Positions 1 to 8,823 of a DNA stretch of 64,000 nt are shown here, piece by piece. The translations under genes were made by a program, and so were the position numbers. Every line of letters starts with the position of its first letter. The first letter of the stretch is position 1. The notes beneath the pieces were generated by a model. That model was not told the origin of the DNA. It ran no database searches and saw nothing but the letters and a program-made list of their open reading frames with translations. Location: assembly GCA_947447465.1 (NCBI GenBank), contig CANFKE010000006.1, positions 1-64,000 of the forward strand, written 5' to 3'. Source of the stretch: Chitinophagaceae bacterium. GTDB lineage: Bacteria; Bacteroidota; Bacteroidia; Chitinophagales; Chitinophagaceae.

Positions 1-175
1 GGGGAACTTATATTGTGCAAGACTGAAAAGAGGTGAGCTCAGTAAAACAACTGTAAAACAAATTTTCAGACTTTTGAACAACTTCATATATTTACCTTTA
101 GGGTTGTAAAAATATAAAAAGCAACCAAAAAAACCATTATTTTATTAATGAATATGGTTTTTAGCATCTGAGCCC

Positions 176-562
176 ATGATAAATCCGCAGTTATACTTTG
201 CCGATACCGACAAAAAGGGCAGGGGAGTATTCACAAAAGTAGCTCTGGAGGCTGATCTCATAATAGAATCATCGCCGGTAATCGTAATGAGTAATGAAGA
301 CAGGCAGAAGCTTGACCAGACCCTGCTTCATGATTATATTTTTGAATGGCAGCCGGATGGAGCCAAAATGTGCTGTATGGCCCTCGGATGGGTACCGCTC
401 TACAATCACTCATATGCGTCTAATTGCGAATACTTCATGGATTATGACAATAATACCATGTATATACAAACCGCACGCGAAATAGCCGCCGGCGAAGAAC
501 TGACCATCAACTACAACGGAGATTGGAATAATGAGGAAAAAGTATGGTTTGACGTTAGCTAA
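176..562 (+). CDS. SET domain-containing protein
   Basis: This 128-residue protein looks like a compact stand-alone SET domain, the fold of S-adenosylmethionine-dependent protein-lysine methyltransferases. Visible landmarks are the N-terminal KGRGVF turn (residues 13-19), the NHS motif at 77-79 followed by a Cys, and ELTINY at 108-113, which together form the cofactor and lysine-channel core of the family. There are no pre-SET or post-SET zinc cysteines and no signal peptide, so a cytoplasmic enzyme is expected. The substrate cannot be told from the sequence. It stands alone, convergent with the M14 peptidase gene, 93 bases from that gene's stop. The ATG at 176 is the only good start. The fold is fairly sure, the activity is inferred. 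Confidence 0.8.
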   Translation: MINPQLYFADTDKKGRGVFTKVALEADLIIESSPVIVMSNEDRQKLDQTLLHDYIFEWQPDGAKMCCMALGWVPLYNHSYASNCEYFMDYDNNTMYIQTAREIAAGEELTINYNGDWNNEEKVWFDVS

Positions 563-655
563 GCAGATAGTAGAAAGCCCAGGATATTCTGTCTCCAGAG
601 GAAATTATATATACAACAAGCTCGAAGTATCTGCCATTTGCTCCGGACCATCTAC

Positions 656-2377
656 TCACTCAATTCTATAAACCGGATAGCGCATATAGCCGGGCTCCAT
701 ATATTGTGAGTGGCGATAGATGAAATCTAACTGAGCGGCACCGTTCTTGGCAAATGCGGTATCAGTAGTCTTTTTTACCTGTAGTTCATGCGCCAGGAAG
801 ACATCTTCTTTAAGCATTTCCGCAGCCCGGTCTTCAAAAACATAGTCGCTGAAATATTCTTTTTGCTGAAGGATGCCGTCAAAGAAATTCCAGGCAAAAA
901 AGCCATCAGGGGCTTCCGGTTCCAGCGTTTCGACTATGTATCTTTTAGCTGCCTGTCCTGTAAGAACGATACAGTCTCCCTTCCTGAATTTCATAGTAAT
1001 GTTGCCGGTACTTGTGCGAATATTCTTATGCAGGTAATGGCTTTCATATGCTTTGGGAGTGGTCTCGTAGCTTTCAATTTTGTATGCGGTAACAGTTATG
1101 GTAGTATCACGGTTCAGACGATCTATTCGGATGTGAGCACTATCCAGCAAATTGATAACATTGGTCCATGCAGCGGGTATTAGGTAGGCATAGGGTACAG
1201 TAACCGTTTTTGAGGCAATATAATGGTCGTAGAAAGGAACCTCTCGCTTAAATGGTCTGTTATGATCGTAATATAATCTTGGCAGACCGGATACTTCGCT
1301 CGGTTTGTAGGCAGCTTCATACCCCTTGAAGTTGATCTTGTCAAACCTTGTTGTATCTATCTTCCAGTCAATGGCCAGCTCTTTGGCGCTCATCAGTTCA
1401 TTGTAGTCTGTATTGCGCACTTTTTTTATTTCAGTTGCGTTAACTGATGCTTCCTTTATCACACACTTCATCAGCTCATAAGTAGCCATTACCCTGTCTT
1501 TGAAGGGCTTCAACATATGTGTTTCGGGTACATAGGCAATGGTCTGAAACAAGGCAGCATAGCCACTTGCAAAACGAGGTGGTTCTATAAATTCGCGCCA
1601 GCCATTTACAGGCGTATTGTCAAAGTCATTGACATAGGGCACCAGATCATATCCAGCGGCTTTCATGTCTCTATAGATCAATGGAGTAAATGTGTGGTAC
1701 ATGAAGTCGCCTGTTTTTCCGCCCAGTTTGTTATGTTGTGTAGGTAGTAAGGTCATTACATGTTGGTAGTCGGCACCATCGCTTACGTGGTTATCAATAA
1801 AGATATCAGGGTGTAGTTCACTAAATGCTTTTTCTATACTGCGTGTTTCAGCTGCATCGCATTTTATAAAGTCTCGGTTCAGGTCAAGGTTCTTACCATT
1901 GCCCCGAAAACCATAGGCTTCCGGTCCATTCTGGTTGGCGCGGCTATAACTGCTCCTGTTCACAAAGCCGCCGATATTGTACACAGGTATTACCATCAGT
2001 ACTACATTATCGGGTATCAGTATTTTCCCTTCAGCAGCATCTCGCAGCAGCATCATGGAGGCATCTACGCCATCCGGTTCACCCGCGTGAATGCCGTTGT
2101 TGATGAAGATGAGTATTTTATCACCGTGGGTGTTGTTGCTGTAGGTTACTTTGTTCAGTGGGTATCCTCCATCGGCAGTGCCTATTCTGCTTACAGATAT
2201 TTTGTTGCTGTAGCTATCCAGTGCTTTATAGAATTCGATCGCTTCCTCCCATGTAGCAGACTGTTTACCGTTGCTCCTTTCGAAGGGAGTTGAGAGTCCG
2301 CTCTTTTTATTTTGCCCCATACAGAAGACACTCTGAAGGGTCAATGAAAGGACGATGAGTAAAGCAGATTTGCGCAT
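656..2377 (-). CDS. Secreted M14 family zinc carboxypeptidase
   Basis: A 573-residue exported metallopeptidase of the carboxypeptidase A (M14) family, which removes C-terminal residues from peptides using one zinc ion. Residues 1-21 are a signal peptide (KSALLIVLSLTLQSVFCMGQ). The zinc ligands are visible as HxxE at H97 and E100 and a third histidine at H197 (DNHVSDG), with the substrate-binding LDLNRDF segment at 164-170. A later PETH motif near residue 280 probably carries the catalytic glutamate. The C-terminal 250 residues are an extra domain of unrecognised fold. It is likely periplasmic or outer-membrane associated. It is divergent from the histidine kinase gene, with 131 bases between the two starts. 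Confidence 0.85.
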   Translation of the reverse strand: MRKSALLIVLSLTLQSVFCMGQNKKSGLSTPFERSNGKQSATWEEAIEFYKALDSYSNKISVSRIGTADGGYPLNKVTYSNNTHGDKILIFINNGIHAGEPDGVDASMMLLRDAAEGKILIPDNVVLMVIPVYNIGGFVNRSSYSRANQNGPEAYGFRGNGKNLDLNRDFIKCDAAETRSIEKAFSELHPDIFIDNHVSDGADYQHVMTLLPTQHNKLGGKTGDFMYHTFTPLIYRDMKAAGYDLVPYVNDFDNTPVNGWREFIEPPRFASGYAALFQTIAYVPETHMLKPFKDRVMATYELMKCVIKEASVNATEIKKVRNTDYNELMSAKELAIDWKIDTTRFDKINFKGYEAAYKPSEVSGLPRLYYDHNRPFKREVPFYDHYIASKTVTVPYAYLIPAAWTNVINLLDSAHIRIDRLNRDTTITVTAYKIESYETTPKAYESHYLHKNIRTSTGNITMKFRKGDCIVLTGQAAKRYIVETLEPEAPDGFFAWNFFDGILQQKEYFSDYVFEDRAAEMLKEDVFLAHELQVKKTTDTAFAKNGAAQLDFIYRHSQYMEPGYMRYPVYRIE

Positions 2378-2494
2378 AGCTTTGATTTTGGAGTGCCAAA
2401 ATAGTCAATTTTGGTCTTGGGCAATGGTAAAGATGCCAAAGGTTAAAGCGTACTTAAAATGATGTCATACTATTTAACGACCTTTACACTTTAT

Positions 2495-2502
2495 TATATT
2501 TG
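2495..2502 (+). promoter_or_regulatory. Bacteroidota -7 promoter element of the histidine kinase gene
   Basis: TATATTTG is an exact match to the Bacteroidota housekeeping -7 consensus TAnnTTTG. Only six bases separate it from the ATG at 2509, so transcription would begin at or within a base or two of the start codon, giving a leaderless message. The upstream -33 element is weak (a TTTAA run around 2473). The promoter call is inference from consensus only. Confidence 0.45.
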
Positions 2503-2508
2503 TTCTGC

Positions 2509-3789
2509 ATGAAAAGAATATTTCCCCTAATTGTTGTACTCATATCGCTATCTGTGATCGGTATCCTGTTCATCCAGATGTCATGGATACAAAATGCTTT
2601 TGCACTGAAGCATGATGAGTTTGAGCGCGGCGTAGAGAGCTCACTAGTGAAGATCCGCGAAGGACTTTACAGTAAATACCTCATGAAGAGCGGCGAAAAT
2701 TTTTTCAATGAAGAAAGTAAAGAAAACAAACTGCGCAATGAGTTTGCCGTGTTGGGTAACTTCACCAATGAAGAGCTGAAAGAGATCATAGACAAGTCTT
2801 TGGAACAAAACAATATCAAATACAAGTACGAATATGGTGTCACCAATATCTTTACCAATACCATCTTTCAGTCAGACGGGTTTAAGGTAACAGACATGCG
2901 TTTGAGCCACAACATAGAGCTGGCGCCGAAAGACGCGATACACGGAAAAGAGACACTATGGTTGTATATCAGAGAAAATAAGAATCAGGTAATAGGAGAA
3001 ATGTGGTGGATGATCGTTGCCTCAATAGTGTTTACCTGTATCATCATCCTTGCATTTGCACTAACAGTTCGTACACTATTGAATCAGAAAAACATATCAG
3101 AGATAAAGTCTGACTTTATCAATAACATGACCCACGAGCTGAAGACCCCGCTGGCAACCATTTCTTTGGCCATTGATGCGCTTACCAATGAAAAGGTGAT
3201 ACATGATACAGACAAGATAAAGCTGTATAGCGGCATGATAAAGGAAGAGAACAAGCGCATGAACAAGCAGGTAGAGAAGATATTGCAGGCAGCGCGTTTG
3301 GAAAAGGAAGAGTTGAAGCTCAATCTGCAGGAGCTGGATGTAAGACAGGTGATCAATAAGGTGACCGATAATCTTGCGCTGCAGATACAAGAGAAGAATG
3401 GTGCACTGAACCTGAAGCTAAATGCTACCAATAACAAGATAGAGGCAGATGAGGTGCATTTTTCCAACATTATCTTTAACCTGCTGGACAATGCAATGAA
3501 GTACTCTACGAAGGCGCCATACATAGAAGTTGAAACGCTGAACACCAGTACCGGCGCGCTTGCCATTAAGATCAAAGACAATGGTATTGGTATGGATAAA
3601 GAGACACAATCGCGCATATTTGAGCGCTTTTTCAGAGCGCATACCGGTAATCTGCACAATGTAAAAGGCTTTGGATTGGGCCTTAGTTATGTAAAAGCCA
3701 TTGTTGATGCACATGATGGTAAAATAAGAGTGGAAAGCGCACCGGGCAAGGGTAGTACTTTTACACTTACATTTCCTGTGAAGGAATAG
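2509..3789 (+). CDS. Two-component sensor histidine kinase (orphan)
   Basis: A 426-residue membrane-bound sensor kinase. Residues 5-26 are a first transmembrane helix, followed by an extracytoplasmic sensor region of about 140 residues with no recognised domain, then a second helix near 168-190. The cytoplasmic part has a dimerisation/phosphoacceptor domain with the H-box THELKTP (phosphorylated H209), then the ATPase domain: N-box NLLDNAMKYS, G1 DNGIGMD, F-box FERFFRA and G2 GFGLGLSYV. I start at the ATG at 2509 rather than an in-frame TTG at 2500, because the TTG lies within the promoter element. No response regulator gene is next to it; the partner must be elsewhere. The input signal is unknown. 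Confidence 0.88.
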   Translation: MKRIFPLIVVLISLSVIGILFIQMSWIQNAFALKHDEFERGVESSLVKIREGLYSKYLMKSGENFFNEESKENKLRNEFAVLGNFTNEELKEIIDKSLEQNNIKYKYEYGVTNIFTNTIFQSDGFKVTDMRLSHNIELAPKDAIHGKETLWLYIRENKNQVIGEMWWMIVASIVFTCIIILAFALTVRTLLNQKNISEIKSDFINNMTHELKTPLATISLAIDALTNEKVIHDTDKIKLYSGMIKEENKRMNKQVEKILQAARLEKEELKLNLQELDVRQVINKVTDNLALQIQEKNGALNLKLNATNNKIEADEVHFSNIIFNLLDNAMKYSTKAPYIEVETLNTSTGALAIKIKDNGIGMDKETQSRIFERFFRAHTGNLHNVKGFGLGLSYVKAIVDAHDGKIRVESAPGKGSTFTLTFPVKE

Positions 3790-4134
3790 TCGGTAGCGGA
3801 TAAGTAAAACATTATAGCTGTTGTCGATCAACTTTATAGGATTAAAGAATAATGTTGAATTTCTACTTTGTTTACTTTTGTGAAGTAATAATTAAACAAA
3901 ATGTTTTTCATAATCGGGAATAAGTCGGGATGAAGATTGTTAGATAAGTGTCATTTTTTATTTTTTTGGTGACAATAAAATGACATTGTAAAAATAAAAA
4001 TTAGTAAAAAAGGGCTGAAAGCCGCGCCAATACTGACAAAAATTTTTTCAGAAATGTGTTTTAAGTTTCAGCATTGTGTTGTAGTTTTGCCCTCGCTTCA
4101 ATATAAAGGAAAGTTAATTTTCAAATTTATACAC
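3790..4134. other. Upstream region of the act operon
   Basis: This 345-base non-coding stretch separates the kinase gene from the act operon. It is A+T-rich. It holds a TAnnTTTG element at 3873-3880 (TACTTTTG), a second at 4082-4089 (TAGTTTTG), and a cluster of TGTCA/TGACA half-sites: TGTCATTTT at 3949-3957 and its perfect inverse AAAATGACA at 3977-3985, with further TGACA at 3970-3974 and 4034-4038. The half-sites could be an operator for a regulator of respiration; this is not shown. A ten-codon ORF at 3901-3933 (MFFIIGNKSG) is probably chance. Confidence 0.4.
4082..4089 (+). promoter_or_regulatory. Candidate -7 promoter element for the act operon
   Basis: TAGTTTTG matches TAnnTTTG exactly. 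Transcription would begin near 4095, downstream of the in-frame ATG at 4054 and upstream of the GTG at 4135, which favours the later start for actA. No clear TTG lies at the right -33 distance (only TTTTAAG around 4058-4064), so the call is moderate to weak. Confidence 0.35.
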
Positions 4135-5412
4135 GTGCCAGAATCAATATTGCAACTGTTTCGTATATGCTCCCGTACTGCTTTCGCAGTAATATGCGCT
4201 CTAATTCTGTTTGGTAACACAGCCACTGCTGCTCCTGACGGTAAAGCTTTATTCCAGTCAAATTGTGCTTCATGTCACAATCCTTTGAAAGATGCAACGG
4301 GTCCTGCATTGAAGGGTATCAGTGCTACCTTCCCTAGTAAGGAGTGGGGCTATAGCTGGATCCACAACTCATCAGCCCTTATTGCAAGCGGCGATAAGGA
4401 TGCGGTAGCCATCTACAACAAGTATAACAAGACGCAGATGACGTCTTTCCCTCAGTTGAAGAACGAGGAGATCGATGCGATCCTTGCGTATGTAAATGAC
4501 TACAAGGCTCCGGAAGGTCCTAAAAAAGATGATGGTGCAGCAAAGACCGAGACTTCTGATGGTAATGGTTACCTGTATGTGATCATCACTTTGTCATTGC
4601 TTGTACTTGTAGTTATCCTTTGGAAAGCCAACCAGGCATTGAGCCGCGCTGCAAATGATAAGGAAGGTATCCCTAACGAAAAAGAAGTTCCTCTCTACAG
4701 AAATAAAGTGGTTATCGCGATGGTTGCTATCGTAGCATTCATCATGGCGGGTTACTGGTTAGTGAACGGCGCTATCAACGAAGGCCGCCAGCAGAACTAC
4801 CGTCCTATGCAACCGATCTTCTACTCACACAAAGTTCACGCAGGTATCAATCAGATCAACTGTCTTTACTGTCACTCTGGTGCTGAAAAGAGCCGTCACG
4901 GTATGATCCCTTCAACCAATGTATGTATGAACTGTCACAAGCAGATCAACGAATACACCGGCGAAAAGGATATGCCATTGAAGACAGCAGAAGGTAAGGC
5001 GATCAACGGTACTGAAGAGATCAAGAAGTTGTATGAATACGCAGGATGGGATCCTGTAGCTAAGAAGTACAAGTTGAATGCAGATGGCAGCATCGCAGCA
5101 ACACCGGTAAAGTGGGTAAAGATCCACAACCTACCTGACCACGTTTACTTCAACCACTCACAGCACGTGAAGGTAGGTAAGATACAGTGTCAGCGTTGCC
5201 ACGGCCAGATCACTGAAATGGATGAAGTTTATCAGTTCGCTCCATTGTCAATGGGTTGGTGCATCAACTGTCACCGTCAGACACAGGTTCAGTTCGACAA
5301 TGATTACTACAGCATTTTTGCTAAGTATCGTGAAGAGATCAAGTCTGGCAAGCGCACAGGTGTAACCGTTGAAGAAATAGGCGGTTTAGAGTGCCAGAAG
5401 TGCCACTACTAA
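4135..5412 (+). CDS. actA: Alternative complex III multihaem cytochrome c subunit ActA
   Basis: Membrane-anchored multihaem cytochrome c that carries electrons through alternative complex III, the menaquinol oxidase that replaces cytochrome bc1 in many Bacteroidota. From the GTG at 4135 it is 425 residues. A signal peptide ends near NTATA-AP, followed by a cytochrome c domain with CASCH at 44-48. Two transmembrane helices follow (about 145-163 and 195-215), then five more CXXCH haem sites at C243, C264, C352, C376 and C420, six in all. The open frame extends back to an ATG at 4054, but a promoter-like element at 4082-4089 lies inside that extension; a TTG at 4150 is also possible. It is the first gene of actABCDEF-coxBA. 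The family call is firm, the start is not. Confidence 0.88.
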   Translation: MPESILQLFRICSRTAFAVICALILFGNTATAAPDGKALFQSNCASCHNPLKDATGPALKGISATFPSKEWGYSWIHNSSALIASGDKDAVAIYNKYNKTQMTSFPQLKNEEIDAILAYVNDYKAPEGPKKDDGAAKTETSDGNGYLYVIITLSLLVLVVILWKANQALSRAANDKEGIPNEKEVPLYRNKVVIAMVAIVAFIMAGYWLVNGAINEGRQQNYRPMQPIFYSHKVHAGINQINCLYCHSGAEKSRHGMIPSTNVCMNCHKQINEYTGEKDMPLKTAEGKAINGTEEIKKLYEYAGWDPVAKKYKLNADGSIAATPVKWVKIHNLPDHVYFNHSQHVKVGKIQCQRCHGQITEMDEVYQFAPLSMGWCINCHRQTQVQFDNDYYSIFAKYREEIKSGKRTGVTVEEIGGLECQKCHY

Positions 5413-5515
5413 TTTAGATTTTTGAATACGCATAATAATAGTTGGTAAGATACAGGTATAGAATTTACTGATTTTGCTGATCTTAAGTTTTGACTTTTGA
5501 ATTTTGAATAAATAT

Positions 5516-8500
5516 ATGTCTCAAAAACAATATTGGACGGGTCTGGAAGAGTTGAATAATCCTGCTGCTCATCAGGAAATGGCACAAAACGAGTTCAAGG
5601 AAGAACTTCCGTTCGACCTTAGTGACACTGTTCTTGGTGCATCTACTCCCCGCCGCGATTTTTTGAAGTTCCTGGGTTTCAGTACTCTTGCCGCTACAGT
5701 GGTATCGAGTTGCGAAATGCCGGTGCGTAGAGCTATTCCTTATGCTATCAAGCCTGAGGATATCACGCCTGGTGTGCCTAACTATTATGCATCTACGTTC
5801 GTTGACGGTGGCGATTACTGCGCTGTTATCATCAAGACGCGTGATGGTCGTCCTATCAAGGTAGAAGGTAATGAAATGTCTTCTATCACTAAGGGTGGAA
5901 CATCTGCAAGAGTACAGGCTTCTGTATTGAACCTGTATGATAAAGCTCGTCTGCGTTTCCCTGGTTCTCCTGCTGTTGACGGTAAGGGAATGAAGAACGT
6001 AGAATCAACATTTGAAGCTATTGACAAGATGATAAAGGAAGGCATCGGATCTAAGCCGGGCTACCTTTTGACCAATTCAATACTCAGTCCTTCTACAAAA
6101 GAAGTGATCGCTCAGTTCCTTGCTAAGTATCCTAATGTAAAGCATGTTGTTTATGATGCAATATCATATTCAGGTATGCTGCAGGCCAATGAAGCAAGCT
6201 ACGGCAAGCGTACATTACCTACTTACCATTTCGATAAGGCACAGACCATCGTCAGTCTTGGTGCTGACTTCCTGGGTACATGGTTATCACCTGTTGAATT
6301 TGCAAAATCTTATGCGAAAGGCCGTAAGGTAAGCGCTAAGAACTTTAAGATATCAAGACACTACCAGATAGAAGCTAACCACACTATTACAGGTGCAGCA
6401 GCAGATAGCAGAGCTACTTGCCGTCCGTCTGAAATGGGTCTGGTGGCTACCGCACTTTACAACGAAGTGACAGGTGGTGCTAAAGTACAATTACCAAGCG
6501 CTAAGCTTACTGAAATGGTAGCTAAAGCTGCTGCTGACCTGAAGAAGGGCAACGGTATGGTAGTTTGCGGTTCTAACGACGTTAATGTTCAGATCGTTAT
6601 CAATGCGATCAATGATAAAATAGGTGCTAACGGCACTACAGTTAACTGGACATCTACCAGCAATTTAAGGCAAGGTATTGACAGTGAAATGGTAGCGCTT
6701 ACTGAGGCTATGGCAGCAGGACAGGTTGGTTCTATCTTCATACACGGTGCAAACCCGGTTTATGAATACTTTGATGGTAAGAAATTTGCTGATGGCCTTG
6801 CAAAGGTGCCATTGACAGTTTCTTTCGCAGAGCGCATGGACGAGACCGCACAGAAATGTAAGTACATCGTTCCTGATCATAACTATCTGGAGAGCTGGGG
6901 TGATGCTGAGCCGAAACCAAACTACATCAGTCTGATGCAGCCGGGTATCGCTCCATTGTTCAAGACCCGTTCATTCCAGGATTCATTGCTTACATGGGCA
7001 GGTTCTACTACCCGTTATGAAGACTTCTGGAAATCATACTGGACAGGTAAGTTGGGTAGCCAGGCAAATTTTGAAAAAGCATTACAAGACGGCGTTATAG
7101 AGCCGGCTGGTGATATGCCAATAGGCGGTGCAGCATTTGCAGGAAATGTAAATGATGCTATTGCTAAGATACAGGCAAAGAAGAGTGGCAACGGCATGGA
7201 AGTCATGATCTACCAGAAGGTAGCTATGGGCCATGGTGGTGCTTGGAGTAACAACCCTTGGTTGCTGGAAATGCCGGATCCGATCACTCGCGCTACATGG
7301 GACAACTACGCTTGCGTATCTCCTAAGAAAGCAAGAGAACTGGGTGCTGAATTGACAGGCATCAATGAAGTAGATCCTAAGAAACACGTTATCACTGTAA
7401 AGGGAGCTAACTACTCAGTTAACCTGCCTTTGATAGTTGTACCGGGTATGCATAACGATGTAGTTGCAATAGCGGTAGGTTATGGTCGTGACCATAATGT
7501 AGGCCGTGCAGCTGCAAGCGATAGCGCTACAGGTATGGGTGGCAGAAATGCTTATCCTTTCGCATCTTACAATGGTGTGAATTTCGAAGGTGCTTCTGCA
7601 GCTACTGTTGCAATGACTGCTGAGTTGTTCGAAGTAGCGATAACACAAACACACAATAGCTATGAGGCTCGCCCGATAATTCATGAGTTCACTCTTGAAG
7701 AGTTCGAAAAAGATCCTAAGATCCTGATGAAGGAGCGCTACAAGGAGATCGGCGAATTCTCTCAGCCATTGTTGACTGAAGAAGGAAAAGAAAGCGAAGA
7801 AGAAAAGGTACAGGATGCCAAGATGGACGAAGGCTACCGTACCGAAGGTACTCTTTATGATAATTACGAATACAACGGTCTTAAGTGGGGTCTGTCAATA
7901 GACCTTAACAGTTGCACAGGTTGCGGTGCATGTATCATTGGTTGCCAGGCAGAAAACAACGTTTCTGTGGTAGGTAAGGAGCATGTGATCAAATCGCACG
8001 AAATGCATTGGATCCGTATCGATCGCTATTTCAGCGGTATGCCGGATAATCCGGATACGATCCAGACCGTATTCCAGCCAATGCTTTGCCAGCATTGCGA
8101 CAACGCTCCTTGTGAGAACGTTTGTCCGGTATCTGCTACCAACCACAGCAGTGAAGGTCTTAACCAGATGGCTTACAACCGTTGCATCGGAACTAAGTAT
8201 TGCGCTAACAACTGCCCTTACAAAGTACGTCACTTCAACTGGATGGACTGGAACGGTGCAGATGCTTTCGCAGACAATACTTTCGAAGATTACCGCCGTG
8301 ATGATATCAATGATGATCTTACACGTATGGTGTTGAATCCGGATGTTACTGTACGTAGCCGTGGTGTTATGGAGAAATGTACTTTCTGCGTTCAGCGCTT
8401 ACAGGATGCTAAGTTGGCAGCTAAGAAGCTTGGTCGTCCGATGAAGGATGGTGAAGCACGCACAGCTTGTCAGCAGGCTTGTCCTTCAGACGCGATCACA

Positions 8501-8707
8501 TTTGGTAACGTTAACGATAAGGATAGTAACATTTACAAGTTGCGTCGTCAGGAGCATGCAGAGCGTATGTTCTATGTTCTGGAGCATATCCACACATTGC
8601 CGAACGTTAACTACCTTGCTAAGATCCGAAATACAGATGAATTGCACTCAGGTAAGGAAAATGATCCTAAGAACATCAAGGATGGTTTCCTCGAAGATCA
8701 CATCTAG
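5516..8707 (+). CDS. actB: Alternative complex III iron-sulfur/molybdopterin-like subunit ActB
   Basis: The large extracytoplasmic subunit of alternative complex III, 1063 residues from the ATG at 5516. An in-frame TTG at 5504 is less likely, because the family usually begins close to MxQKxYW. A twin-arginine-like motif (RRDFLKFLGF, starting at residue 46) and a following VVSSC give a TAT-type signal with a plausible lipidated cysteine near residue 66. Residues 75-750 form a molybdopterin-oxidoreductase-like domain, which in this family lacks molybdenum. From about residue 800 comes a ferredoxin-like part with four cysteine clusters: CTGCGACIIGC, CQHCDNAPCENVCP, CIGTKYCANNCP and CTFCVQR with CQQACP. 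In characterised complexes these bind three 4Fe-4S clusters and one 3Fe-4S cluster. It sits 103 bases after actA. Confidence 0.93.
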   Translation: MSQKQYWTGLEELNNPAAHQEMAQNEFKEELPFDLSDTVLGASTPRRDFLKFLGFSTLAATVVSSCEMPVRRAIPYAIKPEDITPGVPNYYASTFVDGGDYCAVIIKTRDGRPIKVEGNEMSSITKGGTSARVQASVLNLYDKARLRFPGSPAVDGKGMKNVESTFEAIDKMIKEGIGSKPGYLLTNSILSPSTKEVIAQFLAKYPNVKHVVYDAISYSGMLQANEASYGKRTLPTYHFDKAQTIVSLGADFLGTWLSPVEFAKSYAKGRKVSAKNFKISRHYQIEANHTITGAAADSRATCRPSEMGLVATALYNEVTGGAKVQLPSAKLTEMVAKAAADLKKGNGMVVCGSNDVNVQIVINAINDKIGANGTTVNWTSTSNLRQGIDSEMVALTEAMAAGQVGSIFIHGANPVYEYFDGKKFADGLAKVPLTVSFAERMDETAQKCKYIVPDHNYLESWGDAEPKPNYISLMQPGIAPLFKTRSFQDSLLTWAGSTTRYEDFWKSYWTGKLGSQANFEKALQDGVIEPAGDMPIGGAAFAGNVNDAIAKIQAKKSGNGMEVMIYQKVAMGHGGAWSNNPWLLEMPDPITRATWDNYACVSPKKARELGAELTGINEVDPKKHVITVKGANYSVNLPLIVVPGMHNDVVAIAVGYGRDHNVGRAAASDSATGMGGRNAYPFASYNGVNFEGASAATVAMTAELFEVAITQTHNSYEARPIIHEFTLEEFEKDPKILMKERYKEIGEFSQPLLTEEGKESEEEKVQDAKMDEGYRTEGTLYDNYEYNGLKWGLSIDLNSCTGCGACIIGCQAENNVSVVGKEHVIKSHEMHWIRIDRYFSGMPDNPDTIQTVFQPMLCQHCDNAPCENVCPVSATNHSSEGLNQMAYNRCIGTKYCANNCPYKVRHFNWMDWNGADAFADNTFEDYRRDDINDDLTRMVLNPDVTVRSRGVMEKCTFCVQRLQDAKLAAKKLGRPMKDGEARTACQQACPSDAITFGNVNDKDSNIYKLRRQEHAERMFYVLEHIHTLPNVNYLAKIRNTDELHSGKENDPKNIKDGFLEDHI

Positions 8708-8823
8708 TATCCGGTAAGGAAGATAGAACAAGAGTTTAGAAAGAAGTTTTTTTTATATAGATCAAGAAGAGGTGGTAAAGCAGTTGCATTATTACTTCAC
8801 TGTTAAAATACTAATTACGTGCT

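Noticed and set aside
1-109. Tail of an upstream gene at the left edge
   Set aside because: One frame is open to position 109, but nothing identifies the product; not listed as a gene.
3084-3659. Long antisense ORFs over the kinase, ActB, smc and murC genes
   Set aside because: They overlap well-supported genes, lack recognisable domains, and have shadow-like compositions.
4054-4134. Extension of ActA to the ATG at 4054
   Set aside because: A -7 promoter-like element lies inside it and the added residues do not look like a signal peptide; the later start gives a clean one.
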